64,000 bases of DNA from contig NZ_CP011805.1 in the NCBI RefSeq assembly GCF_001028625.1, forward strand, positions 1,054,001-1,118,000. The letters are read 5' to 3'. A program made the position numbers and the translations under genes. Source of the DNA: Pelagerythrobacter marensis (GTDB lineage: Bacteria; Pseudomonadota; Alphaproteobacteria; Sphingomonadales; Sphingomonadaceae). The first letter of the stretch is position 1. Each line of letters begins with the position of its first letter. Positions 9,399-18,283 of this stretch are shown here, one piece after another. Below the pieces are notes generated by a model, which searched no databases, was not told where the DNA came from, and saw only the letters and a list, made by a program, of their open reading frames with translations.

Positions 9399-10315
9399 AT
9401 TCAACGGCAACGACACGGTGCGGCCTGGTGGCGGTGATCGGCGCGCCCAACGCGGGCAAGTCGACCCTGGTCAATCAGCTCGTGGGGCAGAAGGTCGCGA
9501 TCACCAGTGCCAAGGCGCAAACGACGCGCGCACGCATGATGGGCATTGCGCTGGGTGAGAGCGCGGATGGCGCTGCGACGCAGATGATCCTGGTCGATAC
9601 GCCGGGGATATTCGCGCCCCGTCGCCGGCTGGATCGCGCAATGGTCAGCGCCGCGTGGGAAGGCGCGGAGGCCGCCGATGCAATCCTGCTGCTTGTCGAT
9701 CCGGTCAAGCAGCGGCGGCACGAGCTGGAGCCGCTGCTGGAGGCCCTGGCCCAGCGGCCCGAACGCAAGATCCTCGTCCTCAACAAAGTCGATGTGGCGA
9801 AGAAGGAACCGCTGCTGGCATTGGCGCAGGAATTGACTGGCAAGGGCGATTTTGCCGAGGTCTTCTTCGTTTCCGCACTGACCGGCGACGGCGTGCCGGA
9901 ACTGAAGGTCGCTCTGGCGGGATCGATGCCCCGCGCCGACTGGATGTATCCCGAAGATCAGGTGAGCGATGCCAGCGAGCGGCTGCTGGCCGCGGAGATC
10001 ACGCGAGAGCAGCTCTATCGTCAGCTTCACGAAGAACTGCCTTACGACAGCGCGGTGCGCCCGGAACTTTACCGTTCGCGGCCTGACGGCAGCCTGGAAA
10101 TCCACCAGCAGATCGTGGTGACCCGCGACAACCAGCGCGCAATCGTCCTCGGCAAGGGGGGCAGCCGGATCAAGGCCATCGGGGAGGCAGCGCGCAAGGA
10201 ACTGTGCGAACTGCTCGGGATCCGCGTCCACCTGTTTCTCCATGTCAAAGTGGAAGAAAACTGGAGCGAAAATCGCGAAGTGTTCGAAGAAATGGGGCTG
10301 GATTGGGTTCGGTAG
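9395..10315 (+). CDS. era: GTPase Era
   Basis: Essential GTPase that binds 16S rRNA and the 30S subunit during ribosome maturation. The 306-aa protein shows G1 GAPNAGKST, the G2 region with TTRARMMGI, G3 DTPG, G4 NKVD and a C-terminal KH domain (AIVLGKGGSRIKAIGE, then KVEENW). The start is GTG at 9395, overlapping the rnc stop; the frame is open upstream inside rnc but carries no Era-like sequence. A recO gene, frequent after era in other alphaproteobacteria, is not found here; a small lipoprotein gene follows instead. Confidence 0.95.
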   Translation: MNSTATTRCGLVAVIGAPNAGKSTLVNQLVGQKVAITSAKAQTTRARMMGIALGESADGAATQMILVDTPGIFAPRRRLDRAMVSAAWEGAEAADAILLLVDPVKQRRHELEPLLEALAQRPERKILVLNKVDVAKKEPLLALAQELTGKGDFAEVFFVSALTGDGVPELKVALAGSMPRADWMYPEDQVSDASERLLAAEITREQLYRQLHEELPYDSAVRPELYRSRPDGSLEIHQQIVVTRDNQRAIVLGKGGSRIKAIGEAARKELCELLGIRVHLFLHVKVEENWSENREVFEEMGLDWVR

Positions 10316-10361
10316 TACCGATAGCCTGTCGATCCAGCAGGTAACGACCGGAGAGACCGAT

Positions 10362-10784
10362 ATGCGTATTGCCAGCCTCGCCCTGATTGGTGCCGCTTTG
10401 GCGACGGGCTGTGCGCCCGTGGACACGGCGCCGGCCCCGCCCGCATCCGATTGTCCGGTGTCGGACAGTCGCAACTGGCACGCCTGGATCGACAGGATGC
10501 CCGGCCCGGGTGCGAAACCCACGCTCAACATCAGCGGCGAAGTCGACCTGCCGACGCCCGGCTACAGCGTATCGCTCAAGGCAGGCCCGGCCGACCGCGC
10601 CATGCCGCCGGGGCAGCGCTTCGCACTGGAAGCGACTGCACCGGACGGGATGGTGGCTCAGGTCATCACGCCGACCGAAGTCCGCTATCGCGCACCAGCA
10701 GCCTATCCCCGCTATCGCGAAATCATCATCGGCTGCGGCGGTTCGGCGCTCGTCACGATCCCGGATGTCATGATCGCGGAATAG
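10362..10784 (+). CDS. Small putative lipoprotein of unknown function
   Basis: 140-aa product. The N-terminus MRIASLALIGAALATGC is a lipoprotein signal peptide with lipobox ATGC, so the mature protein should be membrane-anchored through Cys17. The mature part has three further Cys (for example SDCPVS and IIGCGG), which could form a disulfide, and a beta-rich composition. I do not recognise a family. It starts 46 bp after era and may ride on the same transcript. Its stop faces topA. Confidence 0.6.
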   Translation: MRIASLALIGAALATGCAPVDTAPAPPASDCPVSDSRNWHAWIDRMPGPGAKPTLNISGEVDLPTPGYSVSLKAGPADRAMPPGQRFALEATAPDGMVAQVITPTEVRYRAPAAYPRYREIIIGCGGSALVTIPDVMIAE

Positions 10785-10794
10785 CGGGAGCGCG

Positions 10795-10810
10795 CTTGCC
10801 CGCCGGCAAG
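10795..10810. terminator. Weak hairpin between the convergent lipoprotein and topA genes
   Basis: CTTGCC and GGCAAG form a 6-bp stem with a 4-nt loop in the 55-bp gap between two converging genes. Position and symmetry suit a bidirectional terminator, but there is no U-tract on either strand. Confidence 0.3.
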
Positions 10811-10839
10811 GCAGTCGATTGCACCGACGAAGCGGCGCT

Positions 10840-13416
10840 CTATTTCGCCGGTGTTTTCTTCGCTGCCTTCTTGGCCGGGGCTTTCTTGGCCCCCGCTTTC
10901 TTTGCCGGGGCCTTCTTTGCGGGAGCCTTCTTGCGTCCCTTCTTCTTGGCCGGTCCCTTCGCCGCACGTGCGTCGATCAGTTCGATCGCCTGGGCCTCGG
11001 TCACGTCTTCCGGTTTCACGTCCTTCGGAATCGTCGCGTTGGTCGTGCCGTCGGTGACGTAGGGCCCGTATCGCCCAGGCATGACCTTGATCTCGCCGCC
11101 CGACGTCGGATGGGCGCCGAGCGTCTTGATCGGCTCGGCCTTGGCCCGGCCTCGCCCACCCTTCTGGGCAGCCTCGGCCAGAAGGGTCACCGCTGCGTTC
11201 ATTCCCGTGTCGAAGACATCGCGGGTCGAAGACAGTTTGGCATATTTGCCATCATGCCGCAGGTAAGGACCGTAACGCCCGATGTTGGCTTCGATCTCAT
11301 TCCCGGTTTCGGGGTGCTTTCCGACGATGCGCGGAAGGCCGAGCAGCTTGACCGCCCAGTCGAGATCGAAATCGGGCAGGTCCTTGGGGATGCTGGCCCG
11401 CTTCGCTTCCTTGCCCTCGCCCATCTGGACGTAAGGCCCGAAACGGCCTGTCTTGCGATGGATATCCTCATCGGTCTCAGGGTGCTTGCCCATCACCCCG
11501 TCTTCTGCCGAGACCTCTCCATCCGCCCCAGGTTGGGCGAAACGGCGGGTATATTTGCAATCGGGATAGTTGGCGCAGGCAACGAAGGCACCATAGCGCC
11601 CCCCGCGCAGCGCCAGCCGGCCGCCCTCGCGCCCCTCCTGCTCGCACAGCGGGCACGTGCGCGGGTCCTTCCCGTCCTCGCGGGGCGGGAAGAGGAAGTC
11701 GGACAGAAATTCATCGAGCGCTTCGGTGACTTCCGACGGCTTGCGCTCCATCACCTCTTCAGTCTTGGGCTGGAAATCTTTCCAGAACTGGCTGAGCAGG
11801 ACCTTCCATTGCTCCCGGCCACCGGAAACCTCGTCCAGCTCGTCCTCCATCCCGGCGGTGAATTCGTAGGCCACGTACCGTTCGAAAAACCGTTCGAGAA
11901 ACGCGGTCAGGAGACGGCCCGATTCCTCTGCGAAGAAACGGTTCTTCTCCATCCTGACATAGTCGCGATCGCGCAGGGTCTGAATGGTGGACGCGTAAGT
12001 CGACGGGCGCCCGATTCCCAGCTCCTCAAGCCGCTTGACGAGCGAAGCTTCGGAAAAGCGCGGCGGAGGCTGGGTGAAGTGCTGATTGGCATCGACGCCT
12101 TTCTTCACCGGGCTGTCGCCCTTGTTCATCACGGGGAGAAGGCCGTCGTCGTCGTCGCTGTCACGATCGTCGAACCCCTCCTGATAAACGGCGAAAAATC
12201 CCGGGAATTTCACCACCTGACCGGTCGCACGCAGTTCGTTCCGGCCGGTGCCGTCACGCAGGGTGACTGTGGTCCGTTCAAGTCGCGCAGGTGCCATCTG
12301 GCTGGCCATCGCGCGTTTGAAGATCAGCCCATACAGTTTCCCTTCGTCCCCCGACCCCGCCGTGTCGCGGCTGAAATCGGTCGGGCGAATCGCCTCGTGC
12401 GCTTCCTGAGCATTCTTCGCTTTGGTGCTGTAATGGCGCGGCTTTTCCGGGAGATAGTGGCCGTCGTAACGGTCGGCGATCGCCTTGCGGCACGCGCTGA
12501 TCGCGCTGCCATCCATCTGGACGCCGTCGGTCCGCATGTAGGTGATCGCACCAGCTTCGTAGAGCGACTGCGCCAGACGCATCGTATGGCTGGCCGAAAA
12601 GCCGAGCTTGCGCGCAGCTTCTTGCTGCAACGTCGAGGTGGTGAACGGCGGCGCCGGATTACGGCTGAGCGGCCGCGTTTCGATCTCCTCGACGGTGAAC
12701 TGGCCCTGCTCCACGGCTGCCCTGGCCGCCATGGCGCTCTGTTCGTCGCCCAGCGTCAGCTTGTCGAGCTTGGCACCGTCATGCTTGACCAGTCGAGCGT
12801 CGAACTCGGTCCCATCCTGCTCCAGCCTGGCGACGACGGACCAATATTCCTGCGCACGGAAAGCCTCGATCTCGCGCTCGCGGTCAACGATCAGGCGCAG
12901 TGCGACCGACTGCACGCGGCCGGCACTCTTGGCGCCAGGCAGGCGACGCCAGAGGACCGGCGAAAGCGTGAAACCGTAAAGATAATCAAGCGCGCGCCGG
13001 GCCAGATAGGCATCGATCAGATCGTTATCCAGCTCGCGCGGGCGGCCCATCGCCTCGGTCACGGCCGGCTTAGTGATGGCGTTGAACGTCACCCGGTCGA
13101 CCTTGGCGGGCAAGGCCTTGCGCTTGGCGAGCAGTTCACGGACGTGCCAGGAAATCGCCTCCCCTTCCCGATCAGGGTCGGTCGCGAGCACGAGCCGGTC
13201 GGCCTTCTTCGCCGCATCGGCGATTTCCTTGAAGCGGCTCTGCTTGTCGCGATAGAGTTCCCAGTCCATCGCAAAGTCTTCATCCGGGCGGACGCTGCCA
13301 TCCTTGGGCGGCAGATCGCGGACGTGGCCGTAGGAAGCGAGGACCTTGAAATCCTTGCCGAGATATTTCTCGATGGTTTTCGCCTTTGCGGGCGATTCGA
13401 CGATGACAAGTTGCAT
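10840..13416 (-). CDS. topA: DNA topoisomerase I
   Basis: Type IA topoisomerase relaxing negative supercoils. The 858-aa product begins with the Toprim domain (VIVESPAKAKTIEKYLG, then TDPDREGEAI), has the catalytic Tyr in GAITYMRTDGVQMD, and a zinc-ribbon module with CPLCEQEG and CANYPDC. After it come repeated modules containing 'G.YGPYV/L' (about residues 650-800), and then a Lys/Ala/Pro-rich tail of short AKKAP-type repeats (about residues 825-858) that probably binds DNA non-specifically. The upstream gene, a membrane protein, starts about 800 bp away on the same strand. dprA lies further up, a common topA neighbourhood in alphaproteobacteria. Confidence 0.96.
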   Translation of the reverse strand: MQLVIVESPAKAKTIEKYLGKDFKVLASYGHVRDLPPKDGSVRPDEDFAMDWELYRDKQSRFKEIADAAKKADRLVLATDPDREGEAISWHVRELLAKRKALPAKVDRVTFNAITKPAVTEAMGRPRELDNDLIDAYLARRALDYLYGFTLSPVLWRRLPGAKSAGRVQSVALRLIVDREREIEAFRAQEYWSVVARLEQDGTEFDARLVKHDGAKLDKLTLGDEQSAMAARAAVEQGQFTVEEIETRPLSRNPAPPFTTSTLQQEAARKLGFSASHTMRLAQSLYEAGAITYMRTDGVQMDGSAISACRKAIADRYDGHYLPEKPRHYSTKAKNAQEAHEAIRPTDFSRDTAGSGDEGKLYGLIFKRAMASQMAPARLERTTVTLRDGTGRNELRATGQVVKFPGFFAVYQEGFDDRDSDDDDGLLPVMNKGDSPVKKGVDANQHFTQPPPRFSEASLVKRLEELGIGRPSTYASTIQTLRDRDYVRMEKNRFFAEESGRLLTAFLERFFERYVAYEFTAGMEDELDEVSGGREQWKVLLSQFWKDFQPKTEEVMERKPSEVTEALDEFLSDFLFPPREDGKDPRTCPLCEQEGREGGRLALRGGRYGAFVACANYPDCKYTRRFAQPGADGEVSAEDGVMGKHPETDEDIHRKTGRFGPYVQMGEGKEAKRASIPKDLPDFDLDWAVKLLGLPRIVGKHPETGNEIEANIGRYGPYLRHDGKYAKLSSTRDVFDTGMNAAVTLLAEAAQKGGRGRAKAEPIKTLGAHPTSGGEIKVMPGRYGPYVTDGTTNATIPKDVKPEDVTEAQAIELIDARAAKGPAKKKGRKKAPAKKAPAKKAGAKKAPAKKAAKKTPAK

Positions 13417-13520
13417 GGAGGTGGCGGCAGTCCCTTACGTGTGTACGTGCGCGAGGGTGGCGAGATGCGGCGGCATTCGTCAATCCATCAAATTGCCAAT
13501 ATTGCGCTGGAGCGCGAAAT

Positions 13521-14228
13521 TCAGGCGAAAACCCCCTCGACCCGCTCCGCACTGTCGTCAACGTGGAGAAACACCGCGACCCCGAACGCAAGGAAGAGAG
13601 CCGAGCTGATCGCGTCAATCAGACCAGCCAGACCCGATGAGAGCCAGCGATTGCTGGTCAACAGTTCAACCGTTGTCGTCCCCACCACGGCCAGCACTGC
13701 TACCGCACAACCAAGAACCAGTCCTGCGAAAAAGATTGCCCACCCCGCTCCCTGCGTGGAATCCCAGCTCCTTTGCATAGCCTCGACCACACCGGCATCC
13801 CGCCCGATCAGATAGCCCGGGGCCGCGCTCCAGCGAACCGCGACGATCAGACCGGGGACGATCAGCAGAAAAAAGCCGATGACCATTCCAAGCATCGTCA
13901 AGATCGTGAGGCCGACATAGGCCCATATCCGAAATCCCGTCGCAGAACGGCTGTCCCGGAGTTCCAGCAGCCGTTCGAGTACGAGATAGCCGGCAACATA
14001 TTGCACCACAGATGCGATGAATCCTATAACGAAGAGGCCAGCGGAAGCACCACTGCCACCACCCATGCCTGCGCCACGGATCCAGTCGAAACCGCTCACG
14101 CCGCCAGCCTGGCTGAACGCGGTGGGCACTGCCACGACAGCTACAAAGACCGCCAGGAATATCCCGCCGTCTCTGACTAGCGAAAGTGTTTCCGCGAGCA
14201 ATGCGCCGATGCTTGTCTTCTCGTTCAC
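13521..14228 (-). CDS. Multi-pass membrane protein of unknown function
   Basis: 235-aa hydrophobic protein with about five or six membrane spans (for example IFLAVFVAVVAVPTAF, LFVIGFIASVVQYVAGYLV, VGLTILTMLGMVIGFFLLIVPG, IFFAGLVLGCAVAVLAVVG). The segment LIVPGLIVAVRWSAAPGYLIGRDAGVVEAMQRSW resembles the short core motif of the YciC/'glycerophosphoryl diester phosphodiesterase membrane domain' group; that is family resemblance only, and no phosphodiesterase domain is present. The gene sits 18 bp after dprA on the same strand. Confidence 0.6.
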   Translation of the reverse strand: MNEKTSIGALLAETLSLVRDGGIFLAVFVAVVAVPTAFSQAGGVSGFDWIRGAGMGGGSGASAGLFVIGFIASVVQYVAGYLVLERLLELRDSRSATGFRIWAYVGLTILTMLGMVIGFFLLIVPGLIVAVRWSAAPGYLIGRDAGVVEAMQRSWDSTQGAGWAIFFAGLVLGCAVAVLAVVGTTTVELLTSNRWLSSGLAGLIDAISSALFLAFGVAVFLHVDDSAERVEGVFA

Positions 14229-14246
14229 GACGTTCCCCTTCGTCCG

Positions 14247-15341
14247 CTATCCCGCCAGGCTTACACGTCCGGCCGCGTGTCGGTGCAACCGCCCGGCGAT
14301 CTCCAGTTCCAGCAAGGCCAGATGCACCGCAGCGGGCGGTTCACCAGACTGGCGGATCAGTTCATCGACGGCAACCGGCGCCGTGGATAACAGGCTGCCG
14401 ACGTCCGCCGGCCGGGCGCTTTCCATTCCCGGAGGGTCGAATGCGAACGCTGGTGCGCCCTCCGCTACCGCTGCGCGCGTGGTTCCGTCGAAGCCCTGAA
14501 GCAGCTCGATCACGTCGTCAGGCGACTGGATCAGGACAGCGCCGTCCCGGATCAACTGGTTGCATCCCCGCGACCGGGCATCGATTGGGCTACCGGGCAC
14601 GGCCATTACCTCCCGCCCAGCCTCCCCCGCCAGACGCGCAGTGATCAGCGAACCCGACTTCGGCGCTGCCTCGACCACCAATGTGCCAAGCGCCAGACCG
14701 GCAATGATGCGGTTGCGGCTGGGAAAATGGCTGCCCCTCGGCTCCGTCCCCGGCGGCTGTTCGGCGAGCAGTAGGCCCTGTGTCGCAATCGCCTCCTGCA
14801 ATTCGGCATGTTGCGATGGGTATGCGATGTCGATGCCGCTGGCGATCACCCCGACCGTGGCGGGAAGCGCGCCCCGATGTGCAGCACCGTCAATTCCGCG
14901 CGCAAGCCCCGAAACAACCGTAAAGCCTCCATCGGCAAGCGCTGCGGAGAAGTCGCGCGCCAGCTTGACCGAAGCGGCCGATGCGTTGCGCGCACCGACG
15001 ATCGCGATACAGGGCCGCTCGGCCATCGCCGGATCGCCGCGGAAGGTCAGGATCGGCGGCGCACCGTCGATACGCGCCAGCAGCGATGGATACCCTGGCT
15101 GATCGTGGAAGAGATACCGCGCACCTGCGCTGCGAACCGCCTCGATCTCGCGAGCGATCGCATTCTCGGGTGCAGCGCGATAGGGCCGGCCGCGCTGGCT
15201 GCCGATGTCTGGCAGGGCCGCAAGCGCCGTCGCTGCATCGCCGAAGCGCGCCAGCAACTGCGCGTAGGAAACCGGGCCGATGTTGGGCGAGCGGAGCAGT
15301 CTTATCCGGGCGAAAGCCTCCGCCTGCGAAATCCCGCTCAC
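14247..15341 (-). CDS. dprA: DNA-processing protein DprA
   Basis: Single-stranded DNA-binding protein that loads RecA during natural transformation. The 364-aa product has an N-terminal helix-hairpin-helix-like region (RLLRSPNIGPVSYAQLLARFG), the Rossmann-like core with GARNASAASVKLARDF, VVSGLARGIDGAAHRGAL and SRNRIIAGLA, and a C-terminal winged-helix segment (VAVDELIRQSGEPPAAVHLALLELEIAGRL). Its ATG overlaps the plsY stop in ATGA, so the two are co-translated. No other competence genes are in this window. Confidence 0.94.
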   Translation of the reverse strand: MSGISQAEAFARIRLLRSPNIGPVSYAQLLARFGDAATALAALPDIGSQRGRPYRAAPENAIAREIEAVRSAGARYLFHDQPGYPSLLARIDGAPPILTFRGDPAMAERPCIAIVGARNASAASVKLARDFSAALADGGFTVVSGLARGIDGAAHRGALPATVGVIASGIDIAYPSQHAELQEAIATQGLLLAEQPPGTEPRGSHFPSRNRIIAGLALGTLVVEAAPKSGSLITARLAGEAGREVMAVPGSPIDARSRGCNQLIRDGAVLIQSPDDVIELLQGFDGTTRAAVAEGAPAFAFDPPGMESARPADVGSLLSTAPVAVDELIRQSGEPPAAVHLALLELEIAGRLHRHAAGRVSLAG

Positions 15342-15967
15342 TTTCCTGAGCCGACTTTCGGTTCCGACCCGGCCATCAGCCGCCCGATGTTATCGCGATG
15401 GAGCCAGAGCACGAGTGCGGCGATCAGCACCAGAGCAGGTACGAAAGCCACGTAGCCGAGCACCGCCGCAACGATGGCCGCCGCACAGACCGCGGACATC
15501 CCTGCCAGGGAGCTGAACCGCGTCACGGCCAGGATCGCGAGCCAGACAACCGCATAGGCGAGCCCCAGCGGCCAGGCGAGGCCGAAGCTGACCCCGGCGT
15601 TCGTGGCCACCCCTTTCCCGCCGCGAAAGCCGAGCCAGATGGGGAAACAATGCCCGAGGACGGCGAAAATCGCCGCGACGGGGGCCGGCCCCAGCGCAGC
15701 CTCGGGCATTTCGGCAGGCGCGACGAAAAAACTGGCTGCGAGCGCGACGGGCACGAAGCCCTTGACGAGATCCAGCACCAACGTCGCCGCAGCCAATCCC
15801 TTGTTGCCCGCCCTCAAAACGTTGGTCGCCCCGATATTGCCGCTGCCGATCTTGCGAACATCGCCGAGGCCCGCCATCCGCGTGAGGAGCAGGCCGAAGG
15901 GGATCGACCCGCAGGCGTAGCCGAGCAGCGCGGCAAGCACGATATCCAGTGTGGAACCCATATTCAC
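15338..15967 (-). CDS. plsY: Glycerol-3-phosphate acyltransferase PlsY
   Basis: Inner-membrane enzyme that acylates glycerol 3-phosphate from acyl phosphate, the first step of phospholipid synthesis. The 209-aa product has the three PlsY motifs: GSIPFGLLLTR, GSGNIGATNVLR and GFRGGKGVATNAG. Five membrane spans are evident. The start is GTG at 15967 or the ATG two codons later (15961). It shares a 4-nt overlap with dprA and is divergent from murI across a region holding a long palindrome. Confidence 0.93.
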   Translation of the reverse strand: MNMGSTLDIVLAALLGYACGSIPFGLLLTRMAGLGDVRKIGSGNIGATNVLRAGNKGLAAATLVLDLVKGFVPVALAASFFVAPAEMPEAALGPAPVAAIFAVLGHCFPIWLGFRGGKGVATNAGVSFGLAWPLGLAYAVVWLAILAVTRFSSLAGMSAVCAAAIVAAVLGYVAFVPALVLIAALVLWLHRDNIGRLMAGSEPKVGSGK

Positions 15968-16042
15968 GCCAATCCCCCAATCGCTGCGCCGCGTGCTTGT
16001 CGATGCTCCATACTTCCAATAGGCGCTAGGCTAAAGCAATAG

Positions 16043-16075
16043 CGTCGGAACTATGTCGCCCAAGACATAGCGACG
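16043..16075. promoter_or_regulatory. Interrupted palindrome between plsY and murI
   Basis: CTATGTC (16051-16057) and GACATAG (16064-16070) are a perfect 7-bp inverted repeat with a 6-nt spacer, extended outward by CGTCG/CGACG after a 3-nt bulge on one side. It lies between two divergent start codons. It could be an operator or a folded 5' leader; no T-run follows, so a terminator is less likely. Confidence 0.4.
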
Positions 16076-16107
16076 ACCCGGGCCGGCTCGGCACGAACGG
16101 AGCGATT

Positions 16108-16908
16108 TTGGACCTTTCTGCACACTCTCCCATCCTGCTGTTCGATTCCGGTGTGGGCGGCCTCAGCGTTCTGCGCGAACTGCGCCGCGTTCTGCCGGGC
16201 GCGCCGGTAATCTATGCCGCCGATCTTGCCGGCCTGCCCTATGGCACCAAAAGCGAGGCAGAGGTCGCCGCGCGCGTCTGCGGACTGCTCGGGCGGATGG
16301 CGGAACGCTGGCAGCCGCGCCTGATCTGCATCGCGTGCAATACGGCCAGCACTATCGCCCTGGGCATGGTGCGCGAAGTGCTGGAAATACCGGTCGTGGG
16401 CACTGTCCCTGCGATCAAGCCGGCGGCCGCGCTGACGCGTACCGGCGTCATCGGGTTGCTCGGCACCGAAGCGACGATCCGTCAGGCTTACGTCGACAAT
16501 CTGGAACGGGAATTCGCAGGCGGGAAAATCCTGCTGCGCCACGCAGCGCCGGAACTGGTCGATGCGGCGGAAACCAAGCTGCGCGGCGCCCGGATCGATG
16601 ATGCCGCGATCTCTTCGGCGACTAACGGATTGCGCGAGCAGGCTAGGGGAGCAGAGATCGACACCGTCGTTCTAGCCTGCACCCATTTCCCCCTGCTGCG
16701 CGATGAACTGCAGGCTGCGTTTGGGCCGGATACCGTCCTGATCGACGGCGCAGAGGGCATTGCCCGGCGGATCGCCCATCTCGTGGAGGATCAGCCGCTG
16801 GTGCGCGAGCAGCCCGATCGTGCCGTAACTACCGGATCGCTCGAATCGCTGAAGCAACTGGCGCCGGCGTTTCGCGATCTCGGCATCGAACGACTGGAGC
16901 GTCTCTAG
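16108..16908 (+). CDS. murI: Glutamate racemase
   Basis: Cofactor-independent racemase making D-glutamate for peptidoglycan. The 266-aa product begins with LLFDSGVGGLSVLRELR and carries both catalytic cysteines, in ICIACNTAST and LACTHFPLL, plus LPYGTKS. The start is TTG at 16108, with GGAGCG a few bases upstream at suitable spacing; no better ATG lies near the conserved N-terminus. It is followed on the same strand by hemA. Confidence 0.93.
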   Translation: MDLSAHSPILLFDSGVGGLSVLRELRRVLPGAPVIYAADLAGLPYGTKSEAEVAARVCGLLGRMAERWQPRLICIACNTASTIALGMVREVLEIPVVGTVPAIKPAAALTRTGVIGLLGTEATIRQAYVDNLEREFAGGKILLRHAAPELVDAAETKLRGARIDDAAISSATNGLREQARGAEIDTVVLACTHFPLLRDELQAAFGPDTVLIDGAEGIARRIAHLVEDQPLVREQPDRAVTTGSLESLKQLAPAFRDLGIERLERL

Positions 16909-17008
16909 CTGCGAATCACTCGCAAAGATCACGGTGGAAATGCCCGCTATTGCGGCCTAAACGCCCCCGGAACTGGCCGCTGTCGCAGCGATGATGACCG
17001 AGCGAACA

Positions 17009-18229
17009 ATGAACTACGACCAGATCTTCGACCAGGCGATCGACCGCCTGCATTCCGAAGGCCGCTACCGCGTCTTCATCGACATTCTGCGCAACAAGGG
17101 CGCGTACCCCAACGCGCGCTGTTTCGCCGGGCACAATGGCCCGAAACCGATCACGGTGTGGTGTTCGAACGATTATCTCGCAATGGGACAGCATCCCAAG
17201 GTGATCGAAGCGATGGAAACGGCGCTGCACGATGTCGGCGCAGGCAGTGGCGGCACCCGCAACATCGGCGGCAATACGCACTTTCATATCCAGCTGGAAC
17301 GCGAGCTGGCCGACCTTCATGGCAAGGAAGGCGCGCTGCTGTTCACCAGCGGCTATGTCTCCAACGACGCGACGCTTTCCACGCTTGCGAAGCTGCTGCC
17401 GGGCTGCGTGATTTTCTCCGACGAGTTGAACCATGCCAGCATGATTGCCGGGATCCGCAATTCCGGCTGCGAGAAGCGGGTATTTCGCCACAACGATCTC
17501 GATCACCTCGAAGAATTGCTGGCGGCAGAAGATTCCGAAACGCCGAAGGTTATCGCGTTCGAAAGCGTCTATTCGATGGACGGCGACGTCGCCCCGATCC
17601 ATGCGATTTGCGACCTTGCCGAAAAGTACAACGCCCTGACCTACATCGACGAAGTTCACGCTGTCGGCATGTATGGCAAACGCGGCGGCGGTATTTCGGA
17701 ACGTGACGAAGCCGCGCACCGGATCGACATCATCGAAGGCACGCTGGGCAAGGCATTCGGCGTGATGGGCGGCTATATTGCGGCCGATACCAAAGTCATC
17801 GACTGCATCCGGTCTTATGCCCCCGGTTTCATCTTCACGACATCGCTCAGCCCGGTTCTGGTTGCCGGCGTGCTCGCCGCCGTCCGCCACCTGAAGGGAT
17901 CGAGCGAGGAACGCGCGGCGCAGCAGGCCAATGCCGCCATGCTGAAAGCGAAGTTCTCCGCCGCCGGGCTTCCCGTGATGCCTAGCGAGACGCACATCGT
18001 CCCCCTGATGGTGGGTGACCCGGTTCGGGCGAAGAAGATCAGCGATATTCTCCTGGCGGAATACGGCGCCTACGTGCAGCCGATCAATTTCCCGACCGTG
18101 CCGCGCGGGACGGAACGTCTGCGCTTCACCCCAGGCCCCGCCCATACCGAAGCGATGATGGACGAACTGACCGGCGCTCTGGTCGAGATTTGGGATCGTC
18201 TGGAGCTGGAGCTGGCTCGGGCCGCGTAA
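17009..18229 (+). CDS. hemA: 5-aminolevulinate synthase
   Basis: PLP enzyme condensing glycine and succinyl-CoA to 5-aminolevulinate, the first step of the C4 (Shemin) route to haem in alphaproteobacteria. The 406-aa product shows SGGTRNIGGNTHFHIQLE, FSDELNHASMI, DEVHAVGMYG and the PLP-binding Lys in EGTLGKAFGVMGGY. Homologues start MNYD.IFD, so the ATG at 17009 is preferred, with GAGCGA just upstream; in-frame ATGs at 16991 and 16994 would add six or five residues. It lies about 100 bp after murI. Confidence 0.94.
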   Translation: MNYDQIFDQAIDRLHSEGRYRVFIDILRNKGAYPNARCFAGHNGPKPITVWCSNDYLAMGQHPKVIEAMETALHDVGAGSGGTRNIGGNTHFHIQLERELADLHGKEGALLFTSGYVSNDATLSTLAKLLPGCVIFSDELNHASMIAGIRNSGCEKRVFRHNDLDHLEELLAAEDSETPKVIAFESVYSMDGDVAPIHAICDLAEKYNALTYIDEVHAVGMYGKRGGGISERDEAAHRIDIIEGTLGKAFGVMGGYIAADTKVIDCIRSYAPGFIFTTSLSPVLVAGVLAAVRHLKGSSEERAAQQANAAMLKAKFSAAGLPVMPSETHIVPLMVGDPVRAKKISDILLAEYGAYVQPINFPTVPRGTERLRFTPGPAHTEAMMDELTGALVEIWDRLELELARAA

Positions 18230-18283
18230 GGCCCTGCGTCTCCCGCCAGCGGTGCCTCGCACCACTGCCGGCCGGATACCACT

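Noticed and set aside
10819..13815. 998-codon open frame on the plus strand opposite topA
   Set aside because: High-GC antisense shadow: its codons mirror the topA reading frame, the product has no domain character, and topA is certain.
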